In this document: one piece after another, positions 12,796 through 23,065 of the stretch
Layout: each line of letters opens with the position of its first letter
Numbering within the stretch: the first letter of the stretch is position 1
Origin: Rhynochetos jubatus
Lineage: Eukaryota > Chordata > Aves > Eurypygiformes > Rhynochetidae
Assembly (NCBI GenBank): GCA_027574665.1
Contig: CM050666.1
Location: 4,650,001-4,714,000, forward strand
Length of the DNA stretch: 64,000 nucleotides
Direction: 5' to 3'
Notes under the pieces: model-generated
Database searches by the model: none
What the model saw: only the letters and a program-made list of their open reading frames with translations
What the model was told of the DNA's origin: nothing
Made by a program: the position numbers and the translations under genes

Positions 12796-13867
12796 ATGTG
12801 AGCTTTTGTCAGGTTAATTTCTTCTGTATTGATGTTTTGTGACATTTACTTGTTGTTTATCTCCCGCAGCAGCTGTAATACTAAAAGAAAATGCACAGCT
12901 TGTTCCATTTATTTATTTTACACCTTTTCTTCAGTCCTATGGTATGTTTGTTTGTTTGAGAAACCCAGCGAGGCTTTTGATGTCTGAAAGCAGGATTTAA
13001 ACAGCTGTTCTCCATGTGCTGCTCGCAAGCGAGAGCCGCTGGCTGGGGAGCGAGCAGGGGGAGAGGGGGCTGCGCCGTCGCTCCTGCCGAGAGGACACTT
13101 CTTGCCCGGCGCCGGCCTCGGCACCGGGACCAAATGGCTTCGTCACCTCCTGTACCTGGCACCCATGCGGGGAGGGGATGCTCGCTCAGGTGCCGGCAAC
13201 ACAGGGGGTTTTCTCGCCCTCCCACAGGCTGTAGCATCTGTGGGGAGGTATGCATGCACAGTGCCGCGCCCCACGGCAGTTTTGGGAGTGTGGTGCTGCT
13301 GTTGAGAGGTCACAGGGCAGTGTTGTTGGTGTGGGACAGGGGGAGCAAAGCGGGCACATCACTGCCTCAGCTGATGTGGGAATCAGCCTCTCGCCTTCAC
13401 CCTCAGCCAGCTGAAGTGGGAGACGTGGGCTGGGCTGTGGGGCCAGGCCGCAATTGCACGTCTCAGCAGTGATGTCGGTGGGTCTGTGTCCTGCCAAGAG
13501 CCTTGTTGAACCAAGGCTGGTGCCTAGTTTGGTTGTGCGACCACTCATGGACAGGGGATGGGTGAACTGGGGTCTCAGGAAGGTTCAGCATCACCAGTGA
13601 GCCTGTTCAGATGCTGGGGCCTGTTGCTCCCAGCACAGCCTGTGAACTCGAGCACGTGTGGTGGGTATGGAGTCGCACCTCCAGCCATGCTGCCCAGCCA
13701 GGGCCTGGCTGGTGAGGAGAAGTAAAGGGTAGTTGAGGGGCTCTACCCGAGAGGGGGACTGGAGGTAGCAGGAGATGAGCTGGAAGAGGTTGTGCATGGG
13801 CCTGAGTTGTGATCTTTGCTTTTCTTCTTCCCCCGCATCCCCTTTGGTACCACCCGGGCCTGGACAG

Positions 13868-13959
13868 ACTCCCCAAAGAAGAGAAAACGATCGGAGTTTT
13901 TGAATGAAATCCTGGAGCATCTGGAAGAGGAGGAGAGCACCAAAGACGAGGAAATCTAG
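13868..13959 (+). CDS. RBM19: RBM19 last coding exon (C-terminal tail and stop)
   Basis: After the acceptor CAG (13865-13867) the exon supplies the last two bases of an Asp codon and then 29 codons to TAG at 13957-13959. The tail begins SPKKRKRSEFLNEILEHLEE and ends EESTKDEEI. The PKKRKR cluster looks like a nuclear localisation signal. The FLNEILEHL segment is the conserved short helix seen after RRM6 in vertebrate RBM19, and the acidic end is typical although variable. Exon assignment rests on correct phase with 6724-6844 and on the recognised tail. Together the two exons give the final 70 residues of a protein of roughly 900-1000 residues in other vertebrates. Confidence 0.93.
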
Positions 13960-13981
13960 CAGCTGCCTGGCGTCCAGTGAG
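13960..13981 (+). other. RBM19: start of RBM19 3' UTR, ending at a consensus splice donor
   Basis: Twenty-two bases after the stop codon the sequence reads AG|GTGAGT (junction 13981/13982), a full consensus donor. A 3'-UTR intron this close to the stop would not be expected to trigger nonsense-mediated decay. If the donor is unused, the UTR simply continues. However, no AATAAA or ATTAAA occurs on this strand before 17376. Confidence 0.45.
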
Positions 13982-14280
13982 GTGAGTGCCAGGGCGGTGG
14001 GGCCATGGCAGGGCACAGGTGGCCCAAAGGGTCACAAAGCCCTGAGCTGCCACGGGGCCAACAGTGTCTAGAGCGGGACAATGTGGCCTTGCAAAGGCTC
14101 AGCAGGTCCCGAGCTGGGATCCCACCCACTGCCTCTCCTCCTTGTCACCCCGCAGGCTCTTCGTGGTCTCAGGGGGCGCAGTGGAGATTTGGGCTCAGTT
14201 TAGGCTCTGAGTTGATCCGAGAGCACGCGCTGCTTGTGTTTCTGTGTGCTCCCCAGTGTGTGTGCTTTCTGCTTTTGCAG

Positions 14281-14316
14281 CAGAAATCGCTGTCGAGTCA
14301 CGAATTGGCCCTCGCT
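14281..14316 (+). other. RBM19: possible small 3'-UTR exon of RBM19
   Basis: A strong acceptor (pyrimidine-rich TTTCTGCTTTTGCAG ending at 14280) and a consensus donor GTGAGT at 14317 bound a 36-nt segment 300 bp beyond the donor at 13982. It is proposed only from splice-site quality and position. Confidence 0.2.
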
Positions 14317-15728
14317 GTGAGTGGGGGAGAACAGATGGGCTGCCAAAAGAAAAAGGGCCTCTTTGGATACCAGCCTGCAGCTGCCACCACAAAAGGAGTA
14401 GTTTAGGAACACCTTGTCCCAGCCAGCAGCCCTGGCCTCCACATCTTTTCTCCCTCCCAGGCCACCATTCACCCCAGGGTCTGGTTCATGCCGCCTCGAG
14501 TGCTGGCTGGCATCGTTCCTCCTTGGCGTGTGTCTTGTTGGAGTCGCATCTCGTGAGGCCGGAGGGTGCGATGGCAGGGGTTGGCAGGAGGGAGCCAGGA
14601 TGAAACAGCTCCCAGTGGTCAAACAGTGTGCAGTTCAGCCAGCCCCCCACCTCCTTTTGAGACCGCCTAGCAAACCCAGAGTGGGTTCAAGGGAGGTGAG
14701 ACGGGCCCACGGATCTCCTTTGTGTGTGTTTGCAGCCATGGTGGAAACCCTGGATTGCCGGTAGGAAACCTGTTCACCAGCCACAGCATCCAGAGCATGG
14801 CAATAACAACACCAGGGATGCTCCTGGGTCCCTTTGAACTGCACCCTGCCCCTTTTCTATCCGCTCAGGGACTCACCGCCCACCTCCACCGTGATGAGAC
14901 CCCGTCCTGTGCTGAGAAACTCACGCAGGGCCCAGAGAGAAAGCGCAGCACGCTGGCACGCTGCCCGCGGGGAGGAGACTCGGGGCGCTGGGTTGGCAAA
15001 TCCTTCATGCTGGGGAGAAGGTCCCTGCGGTGCATTCTCCAGCAAGGCTGTATCTGCTCAACACCACCGAGGGAATGATTATGAGATGTTCTGGCTCCCC
15101 TTTTTAGAGCTGCAGAAATGATGCCAGTTCCTAAATCTCATCCGAGTGGCCTTGCGTCACCCTGGATTTTGGGATGCTGCGAGGGCTGCGCGGTGCGTAC
15201 ATCCAAACTGGTGCTGAGCCCACCGTGCTGGAGGGGAGCCGGGGCTGTCCTCTGTGTATGAGCCCCAGGAAGCCACCCCATGCTGGCCAGAGTGTGTTTG
15301 TGTGCACGCTGCACATTGCTGCCAGAGGGGCTGTTTTCCTCTCGGCAATATCTGCCTGTCGCTGCGAGGCGATGCCCAGTACACCTCGCAGTGGGATGCT
15401 CATAACCTTACTCATTACCGGACTTTTGTTCAACCCACAACACCGCTGGCCGCCTGAATAGCGAGCGCATCTGGGCCTGGAGCCGACCAATAACCCTGCT
15501 AATACATCTGCCTTCCCGGGCCACCGCAAGCACCAGGCACGAGCGCAGCGCTGAGGCCCTGCTGATGAAAGGGAAGGTGCTTACGTGACCACAGGAATAA
15601 TCCAAGTTGGGTTAAATAACTGCCTGCTTCATGCAGTGCGTCTGCAGTAAGCGCCGGGGCCTCGAGATAACATTTGTTCTCTTGGAGCAGCTCTGATCTA
15701 AGGATGCCTTCTCCAGCAGCCAGCCAGA

Positions 15729-15785
15729 GGATGGAGCTGGGGAGGGATGGAGCTGGGGAGGGATGGAGCTGGGGAGGGATGGAGA
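15729..15785 (+). repeat. 16-bp tandem repeat, about 3.5 copies
   Basis: The unit GGATGGAGCTGGGGAG is repeated perfectly three times and followed by half a unit. Confidence 0.9.
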
Positions 15786-16789
15786 GGTGCTGGAGGCACA
15801 GGACAGGCAACATTGCTCAGAACCCTGGCAAGCTTTTGGTCCAGCTCCTCTGCAGACCTCCTCCCCAAAACCAGCCCTCCCACAGGACCTGAGGCTCAGC
15901 ACCGCTGGGCTCAGGGCTCCCCAGCTCTTCATGCAGTGCCGGGGCAGAGGCTGAGAGCTGCTGCTCAGCACCCAGGGGTGTACACCCTGTGCCGGTCCCC
16001 CAAACCACGCTGCAGCCCTAGAGTCCTGCTGCTGTCTCTGAGCTGCTTCCGGGCCCCCCCCCCTCCCGGGTTTTCCTGCTGTGGGGACCTGGGGCTGCTG
16101 GCTCAGGGGACAAGCCCCCAGAATTCAGGGGCGTCCCCTTGGGGCCTGCGCAGGGCCTCGGTGTAGAACACTCAGCCCTTAGGGCAGCTCCAGCGCAGCC
16201 CCCCTGCCCTGCAGCAGCGAGCAGTCGTGCCTGGTGGATGGGTGGGTAAACTGAGGCAGGGATGTGGGAGCAGCACTGGCAGCCAAAATGGTGACAAGCT
16301 CACTAGGGAGGGAGGAAATCTTTGATTTCCCTTTTCTTGCTCAGCGGTGTTCCCATCCCCGCTCCCTCGGCTGCTCCCCACTGCCTTTCCTGCCAGCGCT
16401 GGCACGGGTGAGGGGGGGTGGCAGCAGCGGGACCCGTCGGTGGTCGGGGGATGGCTCTGTACAGGGAGGTCGCCACAGGGACACGGGGTTTTAGCATCTC
16501 AGGGGCAAAGGACCAACCAGCAGCGCTGAACATAGCCGATGGAGGAGCCGGGCAGTGTCCCTTCCAGACACATCTGTCACCCAGCACATGGTTTGAGCAA
16601 AGCTTTGCAGGGTTCCAACTTTGGGATGAATTTTCCTGGGGGCTTTTTTTTCCCTGTTGGTTTTTTTTTTCCCCCCTTCTTTCTCCCTTCATTGTCTTTT
16701 GTGGCGGGGCAGGTTTCTTGCTGAGCGTCTCTGAGGTCTGCAGCAGCGACGAAAAGGATTAGCGCAAGCAGAGCATGTAGGCTTTAGAG

Positions 16790-17670
16790 AACAGAGCAGA
16801 GTTTGGTTTCAACATCTAATTCAATTTGTTCTGCCGAGATTGAAATATGAAATGGTTGCCAGTCAAACGTTCAAAGGGGGAGGAGGGAGGGAAGAAGAGA
16901 AGGGAGCCTTCTCAAATTTAAATTTTAATGAAAATTAATTTAACCCTTTGATATGTTTTAAAACATGTTATTCCCGGTCTGGAAACAGGCTAGAAAACAT
17001 TCATGAGGGTCTTTTTTTTTTCCCCTCCGCACCTTCGAACATAATGAAGATTTTTCTTTTTCCCTTAATGATACTTATCTTGTTGAGCAGTTTGACATTG
17101 GTTAATTTTTCAGGCAATTTGGTATCAAGGAAATCTGTTTGATGTGTGCGGGGGGGGGGGCTGTGTATGTGTATACAGATCTATATGTGCCCCTACATTA
17201 ATTATGAAAGTGCTGATCGCAGCTCTGGAGAACACTTTGAGTTAATTCCTTCTCCGCAAGCGAAGACTCGACTCCTTTGTTACGTATTGAGCATCCCACA
17301 CGTCGCACCCCTAAAATTACCGCCGGTTTAACGGGAATTTTCTGAAAACGAGCGAATACCTGCTAATTACCCTGAATTAAAGTGAATGCCTAAGTAGGTC
17401 TGCAGGAAATTCATCACTCCCCACTGCCTTCTATTTTAACCTGATCTGAAACAATCCTAATGATAAGATAATGCAAACTCTCTCGACTGTCCAAGTAGTT
17501 AAACCAGGAAATCGCCTCCCCCGGGTCCTTCACCCCGGCTGAACACCATCCCAAAACGCTTATGTTGTTCGGGAGCGCTAATCGTTTCTTTGAGCGGTGA
17601 CTATTATTCAGAAAGGTTGTATCTATACCAAATGATCGCACACTAATTGTTGTAATTAGGCTATGATGAG
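16790..17670. other. AT-rich block, candidate conserved non-coding element
   Basis: An AT-rich island in GC-rich surroundings, split by a G-run near 17149-17160. It contains homeodomain-type cores TAATTA at 17364-17369 and 17653-17658, TAATTG at 17644-17649, and a TAAT-GATAAG cluster at 17458-17467. The sequence lacks simple repeats, transposon signatures and open frames of note. A developmental enhancer role is inferred from the setting (the likely RBM19-LHX5 desert) and is not shown. Confidence 0.35.
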
Positions 17671-20009
17671 CCGTAGCCCCGGCCCCCTCGTTTTCCTGGC
17701 TCTTGACACTGCAGGGCTGGTGTCGCCGTGGGTACCGCGCACCCCTCGGCTGCCCTGTGCTCCCTGGGGAGGTCTGGGCACTGTTAGGGTGCTGTGCTCA
17801 TCTGCGTTGGGTGTCCTTTTTGTGGTAGGTGTGTGGTATCCAGGCTGTGCTGGTGGCAGAGAGGCCGAGCAGCCCACTCCAAGCCTCTGTCCCCAGCCGG
17901 GTCACCACCCATCACTCCATGGACAGGAGCCGGAGGTGACAGCCGTCACGGTTTGAGCTCCAGGGAGTCTCTCTGGGCACGTGTTCTCCCCATCGGAGGA
18001 CTGAAACCAGTAGTTCGCACCAGGTCCTGCCTTCTACAGTCCCCAGGATACAGTGCAGGTCCGCGTGGGGTCTGTGGACCCCGCGTTGAAGCCTGATGTG
18101 ACGGCTTCATCCAGGGTGACACCCCGGAGAGGTGGACAGCAGCGGGAGCTGTGAGGGCTGCGGCTGTTCCCAGGGCACCCGCCGCATCCCCTTCCCCAGG
18201 GCGGCTCTGGAATTGGATTAGGATGTTATTCAAATGCAGCCTTTTTACTGAATTAGAGAGTTAAAGGGTTTTAATGTAAAACTAGCTGTACTTTATTGCT
18301 GCCTGTTGCCAGGGGCCTGTGTGGGCTGTTATCTCCTTAAGGCGACAGCGGGCCAGTCAGCGCAGAGAGAATATCCAGCGGGCCCTGGTTTTGCTGGGTG
18401 CTGCGAGTCCCTCGGCTGCCAGGGCTGGGTGTCTGCCGAGCGACGCTTCCCGCTGCTCTCGGAGCCAGGCTGTGATCGCACAAAGCGACTCGTTGCCTTT
18501 GGAAAACTCTTGCTCACGGTCTGGGCTGTTTTTCTCACTGTCTCATGGCAGGAGGCTGGGGACTCAGGGCAGGCATGGATGGACAGGTAGCATCCCGCTC
18601 TGTGAGCTGTTTTCCCGAGCTGTGGGGTTGAATTGCTGCTGCTTGCAATGTGCCCTCATCCTCTGCCCGGCCATGGGCGGTTTCCTTCCATCACTGGTCC
18701 TGCCTACAGCACTGGGTCACCAGTTTCAGCCTTTCTCATCTCCTTAGTCTTGTCCTGGCCTTTGCAAAGTCCTCCTCCCAGGTGTGCCCCACGGAGCGGG
18801 CCTTGGGAAGCCCTGAAGGGCCAAGTGAGCCTGTCTCTTCGCAGCAAGCACCACAGATGCCATTCACCAGCCTTTGGCCAGGCCTGCAGGAAGAGCTCGT
18901 GTCCCTGTGTCAGGTTTGCTGCTTTCCAGCCCCTGTGCTGCCGGCTGCTGCTGGATCCAGGCAGGAGCTCTAGGACCTCAACCATTTCTGTCTGCCTGTT
19001 GGCACTGGCAGCCGTCCCCTTCTCCCCGGCAACCCCACCAGCTTTGCGTCTGCTCGCAGAGCCAGTGAGTGGGGTGTCTGGACGTGCTTGAAGTTGTCTT
19101 CCTGAGCAACGTATGGCAGGCAACACGCAGGAGGGGTTTGGGCTTTTAAAAACGCAGTGCTGCTGCTCCCTGGAGATGGAAGATGCGGCGTGAAGCAGAC
19201 ATGCTGCTGGCAGAGCGATGCTCTCCTGCCGCGACCTTCCCTCGCTGCCTCGGTTTCCCCATTTGCAACGCGTGGTGAAGACCTGCAGGTGGAAGCAGCT
19301 GTGCCCTGTGCCCATTCCTGCATCCCTGCGGGTGTGCAGCCATGCTGCAAACTCCTGCTTCGGCTGGCGCTCAGGGCTCACATTTCTTCAGCTCCTAATT
19401 GTCTCCCTTCCTCCTTCCATCGGCCTTTTGCAAACCCCGTTGACATCTCTGCCAGGGGATTAGCCAAGGGATGCTGCCGCTCCATCAGAGCCTCACATGG
19501 AAACCTCCTTTGCCTTCCCTGCAGCCAGCGTTAAAATATCCTGACTGTGTCTGAGGGATTGGATGAGTCGCCACTGGGTAACCGATGGCCACGGATCATC
19601 TGGGCTCAGCCCCAGCCAAGGTGACTCCCAAGAGCTGGACCCCGTCATGGGAGGGGACAGCAGCAAACTGGCATCGCCCCGGCCTGCAGCCTCCACGGGG
19701 ACGGTTGCCTGGGATGCTGGCTAGAGATTTGCTCAGGAGGTGGGGAGCATGAGCTTCTCCTTCATAATATGGTGTGTCAGGACTGTACCCCGGATCACAC
19801 TGTGACCAGCGTTGGGCACCACCACCCTCCAGCTTCCACCACCTCCTTCCAGCTTCCACCACCACCTTCCTCGCCAGGAAGCCAAACAGGAGAGCGAGAC
19901 AGCAGCTTTCCTTGCTGCAGAGCGTGGCTGCGTGTGGCTGAGACACGCTGCCTCCTGTTTTCCCTAAATATATGCATTGGAGAAGGAGAGAAACCGCATG
20001 GCAGGGCTT
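17671..20009. other. intergenic, mostly nothing recognised
   Basis: GC-rich unique sequence. The only notable part is the AT-rich island at 18205-18305. Confidence 0.5.
18205..18305. other. short AT-rich island with OTX-like and octamer-like sites
   Basis: It contains GGATTA (18215-18220, a bicoid/OTX-type core) and TGTTATTCAAAT (18224-18235). The latter resembles a SOX-octamer composite with one mismatch in the octamer. Regulatory function is inferred only. Confidence 0.3.
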
Positions 20010-20110
20010 GAGATTTCAGACTTAGCCATTCATGAATAATAATCAGGCTCAGTAATTCACAGTAAATGGGTATCCAAATTGGCTAATAAGGGAGGCTTTC
20101 ACCCCAAACT
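20010..20110. other. AT-rich island, candidate non-coding element
   Basis: It contains ATTCATGAAT-type and TAATAATAAT-type segments and AATTGGCTAATAAG near 20087. It has no repeat signature and lies between GC-rich flanks. Confidence 0.28.
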
Positions 20111-20339
20111 GGAGCTAGGAGAGGCAGAGAGAATATCAACAGACATTGGCTGAGGCGGCTGTGCACGGTGTGACCTGAATCGGTGAAATACGGGAAGCGG
20201 TGCCAGCGCAAGAGTGGGGAAACTGGAGAGCGACGACGGGGCAGGATCCCAGAGAAGGGATGGCATCCCACCTCCCCTGCCGCAGGCAATGCTGGCCAGA
20301 CTGACGCTCAGGAGCATGGATCCCTACGTTCCACAGCCC

Positions 20340-20361
20340 GTAATTAGTGCCATGTAATTAG
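20340..20361. promoter_or_regulatory. paired homeodomain-type sites
   Basis: The octamer GTAATTAG occurs twice as a direct repeat, at 20340-20347 and 20354-20361, 14 bp apart. TAATTAG is the preferred core of LIM and other paired-type homeodomain proteins. Spaced pairs of it are unlikely in this GC-rich region, but function is unproven. Confidence 0.3.
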
Positions 20362-21740
20362 GCTCAGCTCTCTTCCAGCCTCAGGACCGTGCTGGGCTGA
20401 TGGGCTCATGCATCCCACCGCAGCCCGCGTGGACTGGAGGGTGCGGAGACGGTGTCATCACGTCTCCATGCATGACGTCCCAGCTCGGGGCTTAGCACAG
20501 CTGCCTATCAAGGGGAAAGCAGGAGTAGGAAAGCAAGAGGGAAGGCTGCAGCATGTGTCAGGAGAGGTAATGTGGGGGGAAAAAGGATTTTCTTCATTTT
20601 CACACAACTGCAAATCAGATTCTGCTCGTCTGCTGTTCAGTTTTCTCCCGCAAGAGCGAGCGGGGCAGCAGCCGGAGCTGTGTTCAGGCACGGCGAGGCG
20701 GGCATTGGTCTTCATGTGCCGGCAGCGGGCTCTGAGAGGGAAGAGGCACGGCCCCTTCTTATGGGAAGCAGCTCCCGGGTGCTGGACGTCAGATGGAGCA
20801 GCAGCGGTGGGCGCCCAGGAGGTGACACCGTCCTTCCCGACTGCAGATGGGCCGCTGCTGCCCAAGCCACGTTCCTCTGGCAGCCTCTTGAGACGATGGT
20901 CGATGAAGTTAAGATCAAGAGATGCTGAAGCACCTCTGCAGATCCCGGGGTGTGATTTGGGCTGTTTTAAACAGGCAGGATAGAAGCTGGAAGCGCAGGC
21001 TGAGTAGCGGAAGGGAGGATGCCCCTCCGAGGGCCGGCTCTTGCCAGGCGCTGTTTTGCAGCTGCTAAATGACTTTTTAAATTGAGGAGAAACCTACAGC
21101 CGCTTTACAGTCCCCTCAGCTCCCGTATGTAGGGCAGCGCGACGGCTGGAGAGCACCGCTCGCTCGAGTTACCAGACATTACAGCCCTGCCGTCCGTCCT
21201 GCAGCAAGGAATCGCAACGGATTCAAAATAAACCGCAGCGAGTCTGGCCAAAGGCGATTTTCCTCCTGTCCTTACGCTTCCCCTCCCCACCTCTCCACTC
21301 CCTGCACTGCTGGATTGAGGATGCTCGCAAAATTTAGTACGCTGGGTGGCATGGAGCAAAGAAACACCCCTTTGTCTCTGCCTCTCTCTGTGACTTGACT
21401 TATTTAAGCACGTTGGGAAGTGGTTTGGGGGCATGCAGAGTGTTCTTCCCTGGGCTAGGATGGGGAGCTGGTGGCTGGACCGCCCCCCCTCCCGCATCCC
21501 TCCATCCCTTTCCTACAGCTTAAACCATCCCTGATGGCCCAAAACCGGAGGTGGGATTTAGCAGGTGTAACGAGGACAGCTGTGTAAGCCACAAGGGACG
21601 GGGAGGAAATCACGTTCCTGCCTCTCCTGCATTCGGTGACCTAAAATCTTCTTGGAGTTAAGCATAGCCCGTGTTAGCAGCCGTCCCGCCAAGGCTAGTG
21701 GGGCTGGCGACGTGTTTGGGTGCTGCCCTCTGATCACTCC
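20362..21740. other. intergenic, nothing recognised
   Basis: Mostly GC-rich unique sequence. No gene, repeat or element that I can name. Confidence 0.5.
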
Positions 21741-22083
21741 AAGGGGTTTCTACTCCGTCAGCTTAGAAATCAAACCACAGAATGTGAAACAAAGCTTCAC
21801 CAAAGCTCCATGAGAGACCTGTCCTGGCCATATACAGTAAGTCTCCAGGCAGCCATCCCCATGGGGCCTTGCTCTGTGGTTGGGGGGTCCCTCCTGCCCC
21901 AGCAAAGCCCAGGCTTAACCCCATCCTCATCCCTCCCGCCGACCCTCGGCAAAGCTGAGCCCCACACCAGAGACTGGGTCTGTGGCGGGGACCTGGACTG
22001 AGACCTCCCATAACGCTTTGGCTAAAGGTTTGATTTTGCATTTCGTGGTTGGGTTTCTGAGCTGAGGAAGCAGAACACCTTTT
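21741..22083. repeat. imperfect inverted repeat, arms of about 90 bp
   Basis: The arm at 21741-21829 resembles the reverse complement of 21990-22083. Shared phrases include GTCAGCTTAGAAA against CTCAGCTCAGAAA, then CAACCAC/AAACCAC, CAAAG and GAGAGACCTG against GGAGGTCTCAG. The arms are separated by about 160 bp of unrelated GC-rich sequence. This could be a decayed foldback DNA transposon or two opposite copies of an unidentified repeat. Confidence 0.6.
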
Positions 22084-22729
22084 AATTTTTCTCCCCCCTG
22101 CTCCAGGCAGGTGTGTGACACAGGCAGCCACCGGCTCAGCCCAGACCAGGCCCCCCCCTCCAGCCGCCTCACTGGTACAGCTGCCCCCACGGAGCATCCC
22201 ACCGCTGCTGCATTAGCTGAGTTGTTTCGACAGGGCTGGGCCAGGCAGCAACCACCCGTGCGATGGTGCCGGTGGCTCTGAGGCTCCATGACACCTCATG
22301 GAGGGGCAGAAACAGGCAGATTGCAGGCAGGAGCCTTTTTAATTTCCTTTTCAGCCGAACACAGCCCAGTGTGTCAGCCTGGGGTAAGAAGGCTCTGGGA
22401 AGCAGGAGGATGGGCTGTCCCAGGAGTGATTTTATGTGCACATCAGAAGAATCATGGAAACCCAACCATGTCTCAGCCCCGGCAGAATAAATGGGACAAG
22501 CAGTTTGCTGCCAGACGGGTGCAGACCAGGGCGGGTGCTCCTCCCACCAGAAACTGGGGCTGAAAACTGAAAAGTGGGATGTTATTTTGAGTTTAAAGAA
22601 AAACCACCCCACCCCAGTGTGTTTCAGGTGCTGTGCTGGAGCCCCGTGCGCCCAGCAGCGAGCACGGCTGCATGAGGTGGGAGGGGGCGGCAGGGGTGAG
22701 GGCGGGCAGGAGCCTTGGACTTCGTTAGG

Positions 22730-22935
22730 ATTCAGCCGTTAGATCTCTCCTTTCTCTCTGATGGCTGAGTGTGATTGACACTTACAAATTACCCAGCCAA
22801 AAGTGTCGAGTCTTTGACCCCTGAGTAACATCTTTGGCAAGCCTGAGATTTGCCAGCATTTTGTCATCTAATTACTACAAATCCCTTGAAAATTCACTGG
22901 CTGGTGAATTTTTAATGCGGGACAATTTCAATGTG
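22730..22935. other. AT-rich block with PBX/MEIS-like and TAATTA sites
   Basis: About 200 bp of mixed, non-repetitive, relatively AT-rich sequence. TGATTGAC (22772-22779) matches the PBX/MEIS-type core. TAATTA lies at 22869-22874, and AATTTTTAATG lies near 22907. Candidate conserved element on motif content only. Confidence 0.35.
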
Positions 22936-22963
22936 ATGCATCGCCCAGATGGGCACGCGCGCC

Positions 22964-23065
22964 TGCTCCTTCCCTCTCCCCCCACCGCCTCTCCTTCCCT
23001 TTCTTCTCCTCCTTCCCTGCTTTCCTTTCTCCGCTTCCTCCCCCCATCCCATTTCTTACCTGCCT
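22964..23065 (+). repeat. polypyrimidine low-complexity tract
   Basis: About 100 bp made almost entirely of C and T, built from irregular TTCCCT/CTCCTT units. Confidence 0.8.

Larger units (their letters stand above)
6845..13867 (+). other. RBM19: RBM19 last coding intron
   Basis: The intron runs from GTAACG at 6845 to the acceptor ending CCTGGACAG at 13867. The phase-1 join makes codon GAC (Asp) from G6844 plus AC at 13868-13869, and restores the expected HFH-D-SPKK tail. Within it I see a polypyrimidine tract (11826-11892) and a G-run cluster (12768-12795). There is a moderately CpG-rich patch near 13020-13140. I recognise no other gene or transposon in its 7 kb. Confidence 0.88.
13982..16789. 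other. RBM19 3' flank or spliced 3' UTR, no gene seen
   Basis: This is GC-rich unique sequence. It may contain RBM19 3'-UTR exons. It also contains a short 16-bp tandem repeat (15729-15785). No canonical poly(A) signal is present on the + strand, and I recognise no coding sequence. Confidence 0.5.

Noticed and set aside
19225..19275. CTGCCTCGGTTTCCCC, a possible MIR core
   Set aside because: Only one phrase matches. The rest of the MIR order is missing. The same holds for 16230-16270 and 34310-34360.
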